Below are positions 15,766 through 23,571 of a stretch of 37,220 nt of DNA, piece by piece. The notes below the pieces were generated by a model. It was not told the origin of the DNA. It ran no database searches and saw only the letters and a program-made list of their open reading frames with translations. This DNA comes from Spirochaetia bacterium. GTDB taxonomy: Bacteria; Spirochaetota; Spirochaetia; PWKH01. The first letter of the stretch is position 1. Every line of letters begins with the position of its first letter. A program made the position numbers and the translations under genes. The stretch spans positions 1-37,220 of the forward strand of contig SKJE01000071.1 of NCBI GenBank assembly GCA_007116075.1, given 5' to 3'.

Positions 15766-16446
15766 TTAATGAGATGTTTTCCTGTTCCGGGTATACCGAA
15801 ATTCTCTCTTATGATCGGCGTAATACCCCTGAAGAGATTCAGGCATGAGATCGGCCAAATGGACCATCATCTCATCGGTAACCTCCTGACGAATATCATT
15901 GGTAATTCGTCCCGGAGGGGGGATCACATCAAAGGGAATTCCCACTTTGATAGTAATGGGAGTACGCCTCAACCTCCTGATATTCCGGGGAAATGCTTCG
16001 AACCCCATAGTGACCACGGGGATCACCGGGACCTGCTCACGAAGGGAAAAATAGGCGGTCCCCGCCTTCCCCTTCTTGAGTTTCCCCTCTTTGCTCCGGG
16101 TTCCCTCCGGCGCAAGGCAGAGAAAATCTCCCTCTTTCAGAACCTTGAAGCATTGGTCCATAGCCTTCCGGTCCAGCATACCCCGGTCAACCGGGATGGA
16201 CTTCCAGGTCTCCATCATGATCCGGGTAAACCAGTTATTCCAGAGCTGCCGTTTTGCCAGGGCGATGGTTCGTCTCGGCCGAAGGTAGACATAGAGAAAG
16301 GGTCCCTCAAAGACAGATACGTGGTTAGTGATCAGCAGCATCGGTCCCTTCAGGGGAACCTGCTTCAGTGCTGAGGGATCAAACCGGAACAGAGTTCTCA
16401 GTATCCCCCGGATGATAAAGTTTATTATGGATTCTCGAATGCTCAT
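15766..16446 (-). CDS. 1-acylglycerol-3-phosphate acyltransferase-like protein (PlsC family)
   Basis: A 226-aa acyltransferase of the LPLAT/PlsC family, normally esterifying lysophosphatidic acid; membrane-associated. The substrate motif APEGTRSKEGKL is intact, and IPVVTMGFEAFP follows. The catalytic motif reads NHVSVFE, with Glu where most members have Asp (HX4D); an HX4E subfamily does exist, so activity is plausible. Because the gene sits among carotenoid genes it might acylate a carotenoid instead of a glycerolipid; this is inference. No Shine-Dalgarno precedes the ATG, and an extended -10 box (TGATACATT) ends 7 nt upstream, so the mRNA is probably leaderless. Divergent from ubiA. Confidence 0.82.
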   Translation of the reverse strand: MSIRESIINFIIRGILRTLFRFDPSALKQVPLKGPMLLITNHVSVFEGPFLYVYLRPRRTIALAKRQLWNNWFTRIMMETWKSIPVDRGMLDRKAMDQCFKVLKEGDFLCLAPEGTRSKEGKLKKGKAGTAYFSLREQVPVIPVVTMGFEAFPRNIRRLRRTPITIKVGIPFDVIPPPGRITNDIRQEVTDEMMVHLADLMPESLQGYYADHKREFRYTRNRKTSH

Positions 16447-16452
16447 GGACAG

Positions 16453-16461
16453 AATGTATCA
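16453..16461 (-). promoter_or_regulatory. Extended -10 element of the plsC-like gene (leaderless)
   Basis: TGATACATT read on the minus strand is an extended -10 (TGn plus TACATT). Its end lies 7 nt before the ATG at 16446, so the expected start is the A of the ATG. The -35 region (TTCCCT, spacer 17) is weak. Confidence 0.45.
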
Positions 16462-16506
16462 GGAGACGGGGGAAAAGGGAAGATGCTTCTCCAAGGGTTC
16501 GTATAT

Positions 16507-16515
16507 TGGTATACT
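16507..16515 (+). promoter_or_regulatory. Extended -10 element of the ubiA-like gene (leaderless)
   Basis: TGGTATACT is an extended -10 (TGn plus TATACT, 5/6). The hexamer ends at 16515, so transcription is predicted at about 16522, the A of the preferred ATG. No Shine-Dalgarno is present. The -35 is poor, as is tolerated with an extended -10. Confidence 0.5.
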
Positions 16516-16521
16516 GCACGA

Positions 16522-17421
16522 ATGACACTGACTCAATTCAACCGGATCGTAGAGATTCGGACAAAAGTCATCAGCATGGGCACATTTCTCTGCGGTAGTA
16601 CCTTTGCGGCCGTGATGACCGGGAGCTTCTCATGGATACGTTTTGTGCTCATGGGGTGTGCGGTGCTTCTAGTTGATATGGGAACCACCGGGTTCAACAG
16701 TTACTTTGACTACCTCAACGGGACCGATAACAGGCATCTCAACCTTGAACGGGACAAGGTTCTTGTCCATGAGGGTGTGAGTCCCCATCTCGCCCTGGTG
16801 ATATCCCTGGGGCTCTTCGGTGCCGCAGCTTTACTCGGTCTGGTGCTGGCCTGGATGACCAGTTGGACTATCCTTGTCGCAGGGGCGGCCTCCATGGGTG
16901 TCGGTTTCTTTTATACCGGCGGGCCCAGGCCAATCTCCCGGACCCCCTTTGGGGAACTCTTTGCCGGAGGGTTTCTCGGCACCCTGCTGTTCAGTCTCTC
17001 ATATTATATTCAGGCTTCAACCTTTTCAATCAGGATATTCGCCGCTTCCCTACCCTTCTGGATCCTGATTGGGATGATTCTGACGGTCAACAACACCTGC
17101 GATCTTGATGCCGATAGGCAGGCGGGCAGACGAACCCTCTCCATACTGGCAGGGTTGAAGGGCTCTATCCTGATACTCAAAGCCGAACTCGCCTCAGCCT
17201 ATATAATATCCTTTGCCCTTGTGATTTTGGAGATATACCCTTTCTGGGTGCTGCCCTTTCTTATCCTATCACTCATGCTCGCCTTCCGGGAATGGACAGT
17301 CCTGGAGACCAGGGGTCTGACCCTGGCCACAAAGGGAGCTTCCATGGGCAGTATTTCCTTGATCTTCACAAGTTTCTCCTTAAGCCTGCTGCTGGGGTTG
17401 CTGCTTACGTTGCTGTTCTAG
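16522..17421 (+). CDS. UbiA-family prenyltransferase, MenA-like
   Basis: A 299-aa polytopic membrane prenyltransferase. The two Asp-rich magnesium/diphosphate motifs are visible: NSYFDYLNGTDN (N59, D63) and NNTCDLDADRQAGRRTL (about residue 190). Both closely resemble those of MenA (1,4-dihydroxy-2-naphthoate polyprenyltransferase), so a menaquinone-type role is the first guess. A carotenoid elongase or another aromatic acceptor cannot be excluded given the neighbours. The ORF track starts at ATG 16483, but ATG 16522 (MTLTQFNRIVEIRTK) matches the usual family N-terminus and sits where transcription should start. It converges on the next gene with stop codons overlapping by 4 nt. Confidence 0.8.
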   Translation: MTLTQFNRIVEIRTKVISMGTFLCGSTFAAVMTGSFSWIRFVLMGCAVLLVDMGTTGFNSYFDYLNGTDNRHLNLERDKVLVHEGVSPHLALVISLGLFGAAALLGLVLAWMTSWTILVAGAASMGVGFFYTGGPRPISRTPFGELFAGGFLGTLLFSLSYYIQASTFSIRIFAASLPFWILIGMILTVNNTCDLDADRQAGRRTLSILAGLKGSILILKAELASAYIISFALVILEIYPFWVLPFLILSLMLAFREWTVLETRGLTLATKGASMGSISLIFTSFSLSLLLGLLLTLLF

Positions 17422-17780
17422 TCATCCTCATAGAGCTCGTGGATTTCATCCCACGCCTCAGGACTGTCCAGGCGGAGCCGGGCAAGCAGGTCATAGTAGT
17501 ACAGCAGCAGGTTTACCTGTGTGTTCCTAATCTTCTGGGGATCCTTGCTGAATCCGCCGGCCTTCTCAAGTAGGTATGCATCATCCAGGTTGAGGGTTTT
17601 ATCGAGTTCCTTTTCGAGTTTTGCACGGTCCATACTGAGAAAACCCTTAACAGGAAGCAGGAATGCGGGAGTAAAACTTCTCCGTTCGAGATGCTCCCGG
17701 GTCACTGCAATTGCTTCAGGACCGACGTCCTCGGAGAGGGTATCGAGCTGATGCTTCATTTCTTCTCTTGATTCTACCAT
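17418..17780 (-). CDS. Hypothetical acidic protein, 120 aa
   Basis: I do not recognise the family. The protein is small, soluble-looking and acidic at its C-terminus (WDEIHELYEDD). It has two helical-looking halves: MKHQLDTLSEDVGPEAIAVTREHLERR, then FLSMDRAKLEKELDKTLNLDDAYLLEKAG and NLLLYYYDLLARLRL. No signal peptide, membrane helix or Cys cluster is seen. The ORF track begins at 17852, but the ATG at 17780 has AAGGAG 6 nt upstream, which decides the start. It is divergent from the hybrid sensor kinase and convergent with the ubiA-like gene. Confidence 0.75.
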   Translation of the reverse strand: MVESREEMKHQLDTLSEDVGPEAIAVTREHLERRSFTPAFLLPVKGFLSMDRAKLEKELDKTLNLDDAYLLEKAGGFSKDPQKIRNTQVNLLLYYYDLLARLRLDSPEAWDEIHELYEDD

Positions 17781-17866
17781 GGTTGACTCCTTATCAGTGT
17801 TGATCCATCCTAACAAGTGAGGGCATCGAGGGCAAGTAAGAAAACGCCCCAAAGGAGCGCTTTTTG

Positions 17867-17875
17867 TGGTACAGT
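17867..17875 (+). promoter_or_regulatory. Extended -10 element of the hybrid kinase gene
   Basis: TGGTACAGT is an extended -10 (TGn plus TACAGT). The start is expected near 17882, about 25 nt before the preferred GTG. The same TGGTAYA form occurs before other genes in the window. A second -10-like TATACT lies at 17878-17883. Confidence 0.4.
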
Positions 17876-17906
17876 ATCATATACTAACGTGCAACGGAAA
17901 TGTACC

Positions 17907-20312
17907 GTGAAACAGATGATCATCAGTATGATGACACTTTTCTTACTCACCTCAGTCATCCTCGCCGGCACGCCCATTCGAGCCGGCGGGGATGATGCGT
18001 ATCCGCCCTTTGAGTTCATCAATGATGAGGGATTACCCGACGGTTTCACTGTAGATATCGTCCGCGCTGTGGGCGAAGCCATGAGCCTTGACATCGAAAT
18101 CACCCTTGGACGATGGAGTGACGTACGAAGACAGCTGGAGGATGGAGAGATTGACCTAATCACCGGTATGCTCAGGACCACTGAACGGGAAAAGCTCTAT
18201 GATTTCTCCATTCCCTATATCGCCATGAGCTATGCACTGTTTGTCCCGGAGCATACGCTGCTGCATGATCCCGAAGAATTGATACATTCCAGGCTGATTG
18301 TCCAGCAAGGTGATGCCGCCCACGAATTCGCCCTGAAGCATAACATAGCCAGAGAGCTCGTCCTGGCAGACAGCTACCCGGAAGCCCTGAGGATGCTGGT
18401 TGAAGGTGTTGGAGAAGGAATCATCATGCCCCGCATCCAGGGGATGCTGCTGGTTAGGGATCTGGACGGCCTCGATATCAAGCCCGTTGGTGACAGTCTT
18501 TTTCAGAAAAACTATGGTCTGGCGGTTAGTAAAGGAAATTCCGACCTGCTCTATCTATTGAATGAGGGACTGAGCATCATCAAGGGAGAGGGCATCTTCG
18601 ACGAAATCTATCTCAAATGGTTCGATCTCTCTCCCAATCAGGGTGTCACCTTTCAGGACATAGCAACCCATATGCTCTGGGTGGCAGTTCCCCTGGGTAT
18701 CATCATCCTGCTTATACTGCTCTGGTCCTGGTCTCTTCGCCGACAGATACAGTACAAGTCCATTGATCTTGAAAGAGAACTCACAGAACGTGCCACGGCC
18801 CAGCGGGAGCTCGATACCAGCAGGGAGACACTCAATACTGTGGTCAGCCTCATCCCCCACTTGATCTTTCTGGCAGATCGGTCAAGGCGGCTGCTTCTGG
18901 TAAACAAAGCGCTATGCGAAACTGCAGGAAGGACCTTGGAAACACCGCCGAAGCATGTCAGGGAGCTGAATATCAAACCTGAAGAACTGATGGTGCTTAC
19001 TGATACTGCCCGGGAGGTGTTCACCACCGGTGAGCGGAGAGAAATATCCCGTCACCAGTTCACCGACTTTACCGGAGTGAAACGTTGGATGCATACCTAT
19101 ATGCTGCCCTTTACCAATACATCCAATGGAGAGACCAACCTTCTGGGTATATCTATGGATATAACGAAACTGCTGGACCTAGAGGAACAGCTGATGCAGT
19201 CCAGAAAGCTTGAAGCTGTGGGACAGCTGGCCGGAGGCATTGCCCACGATTTCAACAACCAGCTCACCGGGGTACTGGGGTTTGCTGAGCTGCTTCATGC
19301 TGAACTGCATGAACCACAGCATCAGGAATATGCCCGCTATATCCTTGAAGCTGCCGGAAACGCAGCGGAGCTTACGAAGAAACTGCTCTCCTTTGCCCGC
19401 AGGGGCCATTACCGTGCACAATATATCTCCCTTCACGACATAGTGAGGCAGGTGACTTCTATTATGAGTCACACCATTGACAAGCGGATCACCATCAAGG
19501 TACATCTCCATGCGCAGTCAGATATTCTCTTTGCAGATCCCACCCATGTGCAGAACATGCTGCTGAACATCGTCATAAATGCCCGGGATGCCATGCCGTC
19601 AGGAGGTGATCTGACGCTTTCATCCTGGAATGAAGATATCCCTATCCAGGATGATGAGGATCTTGCAGGGCCGGTTATCATGCTTGAAATCAGCGATACC
19701 GGCATCGGCATGTCAGAATCGGTGCAGAAACGGATCTTTGAGCCCTTCTACACGACTAAACAGCAGGGTAAGGGAACAGGAATGGGACTGGCCTCGGTGT
19801 ATGGATCAATTCAGCAGCTGGGAGGTGTTATCACTGTAGCAAGCACTCCTGGTCAGGGCAGTACCTTTCTTCTCAAGCTTCCCCTGGCCAGCGACCCTCA
19901 GCTGCTGGAAGAAATTGCTCCCCATGAGCACAGTGCTGCACCGTTTAAAAAACGTATGATCCTGGTCATAGACGACGAACAGGTATTCCAGCAGGCCCTG
20001 ATGGCAATGCTGACTGCTATGGGATGCAGGGTAGTTGGTCTGCTGGATCCCCTGGAGGGTATCAGGTACTACCGTGAGCATCAAGAAGAAATCGATGTGG
20101 TAATCCTTGATATGCTCATGCCGGTACTTAATGGTCAGGAGACTTTTCACGAACTGAAGCGAATTAATCCTGATATCAAGGTCGTTATTGCCTCGGGATA
20201 TTCCCCAGATGATTCCATTGAGCGGATGTACAGCCATGGAGTTTCCGGTTTTATCCTGAAGCCCTTCCAGCGGGATGAATTGATCCGGCTGCTCGAGGAA
20301 GTTCTGCCGTGA
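17907..20312 (+). CDS. Hybrid sensor histidine kinase with solute-binding sensor, PAS, HATPase and REC domains
   Basis: About 801 aa from GTG 17907. Domains in order: export signal or anchor (1-24), SBP_bac_3 amino-acid-binding-like domain (about 28-245, DAYPPFEF and GFTVDIVRAVGEAMSLDI), TM helix (about 255-274), PAS (about 300-430), HisKA with H447 (GGIAHDFNNQLTGVLG), HATPase (DTGIGMSE, KGTGMGLASV) and a C-terminal receiver with D735 (VVILDMLMPVLNGQE) and LKPF. It should bind a small polar ligand outside the cell and phosphorylate itself. The ORF track start at 17817 is too early: it would include a hairpin-like segment and the promoter, and hide the signal peptide. GTG 17907 gives VKQMIISMMTLFLL; ATG 17916 is the alternative. 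The next gene overlaps by 4 nt. Confidence 0.88.
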   Translation: MKQMIISMMTLFLLTSVILAGTPIRAGGDDAYPPFEFINDEGLPDGFTVDIVRAVGEAMSLDIEITLGRWSDVRRQLEDGEIDLITGMLRTTEREKLYDFSIPYIAMSYALFVPEHTLLHDPEELIHSRLIVQQGDAAHEFALKHNIARELVLADSYPEALRMLVEGVGEGIIMPRIQGMLLVRDLDGLDIKPVGDSLFQKNYGLAVSKGNSDLLYLLNEGLSIIKGEGIFDEIYLKWFDLSPNQGVTFQDIATHMLWVAVPLGIIILLILLWSWSLRRQIQYKSIDLERELTERATAQRELDTSRETLNTVVSLIPHLIFLADRSRRLLLVNKALCETAGRTLETPPKHVRELNIKPEELMVLTDTAREVFTTGERREISRHQFTDFTGVKRWMHTYMLPFTNTSNGETNLLGISMDITKLLDLEEQLMQSRKLEAVGQLAGGIAHDFNNQLTGVLGFAELLHAELHEPQHQEYARYILEAAGNAAELTKKLLSFARRGHYRAQYISLHDIVRQVTSIMSHTIDKRITIKVHLHAQSDILFADPTHVQNMLLNIVINARDAMPSGGDLTLSSWNEDIPIQDDEDLAGPVIMLEISDTGIGMSESVQKRIFEPFYTTKQQGKGTGMGLASVYGSIQQLGGVITVASTPGQGSTFLLKLPLASDPQLLEEIAPHEHSAAPFKKRMILVIDDEQVFQQALMAMLTAMGCRVVGLLDPLEGIRYYREHQEEIDVVILDMLMPVLNGQETFHELKRINPDIKVVIASGYSPDDSIERMYSHGVSGFILKPFQRDELIRLLEEVLP

Positions 20313-21073
20313 GCAATGCACCCTTCGGGATCATAGAACAGCCGGGCAGGTCCAGATTGCTGCTTCTGTGTGATCACGCTTCCTGGGCGGTCCCGGCATC
20401 ACTGCACCATCTCGGACTGGATGTCCGGATACTTTCATCACATCACGGCTGGGATATCGGTGCTCTCGATGTAGCTTCCCAGCTCTCGGGCAGGCTCGCT
20501 GCACCGCTGATCTATACACGCTGTTCCCGGCTGGTGATCGACTGCAACAGACCTTTGGGCCACAGGGATCTGATCAGGTCGAGTATGAACGGAGATATAA
20601 TCCCCGGTAATCAGCATCTCAGTGACGAAGAGAGAAGGAATCGGATCAGGAGCTATTTTGATCCCTACCACCAGGCTGTGACGGCACACCTGCAGGGCCA
20701 GCTGGAAGTTTCTCCTGGGGTCCTGACAGCTGCAATTCACAGTTTCACCCCCGCCCTGGGGGGGATGCTACGGCCCTGGCACATCGGCATCACCTACCAT
20801 CAGCGCACCCCCTTTATAGACTGCCTGTTTGATTATATGGGTACATCCAGCGATCTGGTGGTGGGAGACAATCTTCCCTATCCGGTCACCAACGAGGGAG
20901 ATTTTACCCTGCCCCATCATTGCAGCAGTTCACAGACTCCTTCGGTGCTGGTGGAGATGAGACAGGATCTGCTCAGTTCTGCTGCTTCCCGACGCAGGAT
21001 CAGTCGTCTGATCGGTGACGCGCTGTATTACGCACTGAATCGGGCAGATCTCCAAGGGTGGTGGAAATCTTGA
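20309..21073 (+). CDS. N-formylglutamate amidohydrolase family protein
   Basis: A 254-aa member of the FGase family (PF05013), metal-dependent amidohydrolases best known for HutG, which splits N-formylglutamate in histidine breakdown. Visible signs are LLCDHASWAVPASL, HHGWDIGALDVASQL, SRLVIDCNRP, and HSFTPALGG near the middle. No other hut gene is nearby, so the actual substrate may be a different N-acyl amino acid. The GTG start overlaps the hybrid kinase stop by 4 nt (GTGA), which implies coupled synthesis, perhaps of a sensor with the enzyme for its ligand. The 3' end runs 74 nt into the convergent RpiR gene. Confidence 0.8.
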   Translation: MSNAPFGIIEQPGRSRLLLLCDHASWAVPASLHHLGLDVRILSSHHGWDIGALDVASQLSGRLAAPLIYTRCSRLVIDCNRPLGHRDLIRSSMNGDIIPGNQHLSDEERRNRIRSYFDPYHQAVTAHLQGQLEVSPGVLTAAIHSFTPALGGMLRPWHIGITYHQRTPFIDCLFDYMGTSSDLVVGDNLPYPVTNEGDFTLPHHCSSSQTPSVLVEMRQDLLSSAASRRRISRLIGDALYYALNRADLQGWWKS

Positions 21074-21929
21074 AAATTTCATCCCGGGCTTCCTCAATCT
21101 GCTGAAGCCGTTTCTGCACTACCGGCCAGTTGCGGTCCATCACCTCTGAAATAAGCGCCTCCACAACAGCACACATTGATACTAGGCTGTCCCAGCGGCT
21201 CGGCGAGGATACCTTACAGGACAGCACATGGTCTGAGATTTTTGCTATTGGAGAGAGCCACTCATCGGTGATGAGAATAATCTGGTCAACCTGTTCAGCA
21301 GCCCGGGTAATCAGCTCCAGCATATCCATCTGGTAGCGGCGTACATCAAAGACCACCAGTACATCCTTCTTTCCTAAATCCAGCAGGAGGTCAATCCGGG
21401 AAACCGTCTGGCCAAAGATCATGGAGACCCCGGGACGCATTTTTCGAAGATGGAAATAGAGATACTGGGCAATAGCCTCGGTGAACTGCCCGCCCATAAT
21501 ATGAATACGTTTTTTTTCGTTGGAAAATACCTCCAGGATGGCATCAACTTCAGAAGGTGAAATAGAGTTGAAGGTCTCCTCAATATTTTTGCGCAACTCC
21601 CGGGAGTAATGAGCAAAGTAGGACTGGGGGTCCTTCGGGTCGGCAGAGCTGTCTTGGGGAACAATGGCTAAGGGTCCTTTGATCCGCTGGTCCAGGTCCT
21701 TCTTGAGATATAGCTGAAAATCGGCATACCGGGTATAGCCCAATTTATAGATAAACCGAAGCACCGTCGGATCACTTACGTGGGCTTTTCTGGCCACCTT
21801 TGAGATCGGCTCAAGTCCCGACAGGGGGTAGTCTGAAAGAATAATTCTGGCTACCCGCTTCTCAGAGGGACTCAACAGGGCGAAACAGCTGTTTATCCGA
21901 GCGTATACATCATGAGTTTCTTGCTTCAT
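21000..21929 (-). CDS. RpiR/MurR-family transcriptional regulator (HTH plus SIS domain)
   Basis: A 309-aa regulator. The N-terminal HTH_6 domain covers about residues 1-77 (FALLSPSEKRVARIILSDYP, VARKAHVSDPTVLRFIYKLGY). A SIS sugar-phosphate-binding domain covers about 120-260 (KRIHIMGGQFTEAIAQYL, KDVLVVFDVRRYQMDMLEL, ILITDEWLSPIA). Such proteins sense phosphosugars and control neighbouring catabolic genes. The start overlaps the stop of the GH3-family gene upstream by 20 nt, so the two form an operon. Its target could be the inverted repeat at the operon promoter (23489-23509); this is inferred. The 3' end overlaps the convergent amidohydrolase gene by 74 nt. Confidence 0.9.
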   Translation of the reverse strand: MKQETHDVYARINSCFALLSPSEKRVARIILSDYPLSGLEPISKVARKAHVSDPTVLRFIYKLGYTRYADFQLYLKKDLDQRIKGPLAIVPQDSSADPKDPQSYFAHYSRELRKNIEETFNSISPSEVDAILEVFSNEKKRIHIMGGQFTEAIAQYLYFHLRKMRPGVSMIFGQTVSRIDLLLDLGKKDVLVVFDVRRYQMDMLELITRAAEQVDQIILITDEWLSPIAKISDHVLSCKVSSPSRWDSLVSMCAVVEALISEVMDRNWPVVQKRLQQIEEARDEIFKISTTLGDLPDSVRNTARHRSDD

Positions 21930-23460
21930 ATGAACCTACTATCGTGAAATGGTCCCGGAAGGCGGGATCCTTAGCAATATGGATATACTTCGGCTGGCCC
22001 GCACGCACGATACGGAGGGAATTGAGTTCCTGCCAGCTGTTCTCCTTGATCTGGGAGATCACCGGCGTATCAAGCCTGCCGAACTCATGACGCATCTGCC
22101 GATAGTCGTTGATACCCTCCATGAGATTCTGGTCAAGGAGGGAAGCAAATGTTTCTGAAAGGGGCGCACTTTCCTGGGCCGGTTCAACGAGCACCTCATA
22201 GCGGGGACGTTGATTCCCCGATTTGTAACAGGGAATATAGGTAAAGCCTTCCACCCGGACCCCGCTCTGTTCCATAGTCCGCTCCATGGCCTTTACCAGC
22301 TCCCGTTCACTGGCTAATTCTCCGACAATATTGAGGAAGAAATCCCGCTCAAAGAACCTGATCTGGGGAAGCTGATTCTTGAAACCTGTCACTTCCACGA
22401 CATCCCCTGTCTGATAGCGGTAAAGTCCTTCACTGGTAGTGAGTATAATCTTATATCGTCTTCCCTTTTCAAGATCATGTATCAGCCGTATCTGTTCGGG
22501 GTGGTCATAGTCCTGGAATTCAAAGAAGGTATTATAAACCGCAGGATATCCAGATATCTGATCATCACAGATTCCCAGGGAGATCCGTCCTTCGCTGGCA
22601 TTGATGCCGGGATCCCTGACGACGATATCCCGGCCGATCACATCCATGAGGGTCTGCATATAGATTTTGCTGGTCTCGGTCATGAAACAGTTAGCAAGGT
22701 GCAGTTTTGGCCAGATCATTCCCGGTTTCGGGTCACTGATGCTGCGGAGTTTCTTGGCCCTCCTTGGATTCATCTGCTCTATCTCCTGCACCAGCTGATC
22801 CCAGTGCTCCCTGATGTAGTCAAAGAGCAGCAGCACCTCGATACTGGTGGTGAATCCAAGGTGTGTCACATTACTCTGAAGAGCATGAATCGACATGAGG
22901 TGCAGCTTCTTTTCAAAGTCAAACTCATTAAATACCTCTATGGGAATAGCGAGGCGTTTTTTAGCCCAGTCAGGCCCTTTGTAGAGGAGATATCCCGAAA
23001 TACTTCCGTAGGGCGTACCACCCTCGGTGTACCCTTCGTGGTAGGGTCCGGCAATATAGAGAATCTTGCCCAGGGCATCCTTAAGATGACCCTTCAATGT
23101 CAGGCGCATCCAGATGATAAACTCCGTCTTGAGCGCCTGTACCCGTTCTTTCGTGACCGGCACCAGTTTCACCCCGCTGGTGGTCCCGGAGGTGGAAGCA
23201 AAGTACTCCACCGGGGCGGTGGTGAGCACCCCCTGCTTTCCCCGCTTGAGTTCCTCTATCTCAGGTATTATGTCTTCATATTCAATGATCGGCACCTGCT
23301 GCTGGTACCTCTCCACCGACGAGATTGAGCTGAAACGATGACGCATTCCGTAGATGCTCTGCTGGTTTTTTTTCAGAATACGCATGAGCGTTTGGGACTG
23401 TACCTTTTCGGGATCCTTGAATGCCTGAATAAAACGCTTTGTATATACTATTGATTTCAT
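21910..23460 (-). CDS. GH3-family acyl-adenylate-forming enzyme
   Basis: About 516 aa. The GH3 family (named from auxin-responsive plant genes) activates carboxylic acids as adenylates and joins them to amino acids; the bacterial members are mostly uncharacterised. Adenylate-forming motifs are visible: STSGTTSGVKLVPVT near the N-terminus, YGSISGYLLYKGP, and EGLYRYQTGDVVEVTGF. The ORF track starts at TTG 23472; ATG 23460 (MKSIVYTKRF) is preferred, though its ribosome-binding site is poorly spaced (AAGGG one nt away, AAAAGG further up). It forms an operon with the RpiR regulator and is divergent from the GyrI-like gene. The substrate cannot be read from the sequence. Confidence 0.85.
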   Translation of the reverse strand: MKSIVYTKRFIQAFKDPEKVQSQTLMRILKKNQQSIYGMRHRFSSISSVERYQQQVPIIEYEDIIPEIEELKRGKQGVLTTAPVEYFASTSGTTSGVKLVPVTKERVQALKTEFIIWMRLTLKGHLKDALGKILYIAGPYHEGYTEGGTPYGSISGYLLYKGPDWAKKRLAIPIEVFNEFDFEKKLHLMSIHALQSNVTHLGFTTSIEVLLLFDYIREHWDQLVQEIEQMNPRRAKKLRSISDPKPGMIWPKLHLANCFMTETSKIYMQTLMDVIGRDIVVRDPGINASEGRISLGICDDQISGYPAVYNTFFEFQDYDHPEQIRLIHDLEKGRRYKIILTTSEGLYRYQTGDVVEVTGFKNQLPQIRFFERDFFLNIVGELASERELVKAMERTMEQSGVRVEGFTYIPCYKSGNQRPRYEVLVEPAQESAPLSETFASLLDQNLMEGINDYRQMRHEFGRLDTPVISQIKENSWQELNSLRIVRAGQPKYIHIAKDPAFRDHFTIVGSYEARNS

Positions 23461-23488
23461 CCCTTGTGGCAACCTTTTCTCTGCTTAA

Positions 23489-23509
23489 GATATATTTGTA
23501 TAATATATC
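23489..23509. promoter_or_regulatory. Perfect inverted repeat, candidate operator of the GH3-RpiR operon
   Basis: GATATATT and AATATATC form a perfect 8-bp inverted repeat with a 5-nt spacer. On the minus strand it covers the predicted -10 box (TATATT, 23502-23507) and the start region of the GH3-family gene, a typical repressor position. The encoded RpiR protein is the obvious candidate binder, but AT-rich promoter sequence can also produce such symmetry by chance. Confidence 0.45.
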
Positions 23510-23530
23510 CAATAATCTTCGACAATGCAA
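23502..23530 (-). promoter_or_regulatory. Candidate promoter of the GH3-RpiR operon
   Basis: On the minus strand, TTGCAT (23525-23530) and TATATT (23502-23507) are separated by 17 nt. The -10 matches 5/6 and the -35 only 3/6. Transcription is expected about 35 nt before the ATG at 23460. Confidence 0.4.
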
Positions 23531-23571
23531 ACAATTCTACCCGCCATATTTAATAATGGTTTTATTTGCTA

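Noticed and set aside
17846-17866. Imperfect hairpin CGCCCC-AAA-GGAGCG followed by TTTTT
   Set aside because: The stem has a central mismatch and a 3-nt loop, and no gene on that strand ends nearby, so it is a poor terminator. It does argue that the kinase gene starts further downstream.
22477-23328. 283-aa + strand ORF
   Set aside because: It lies entirely antisense to the GH3-family gene, shows no recognisable motif, and the minus-strand protein has clear family signatures.
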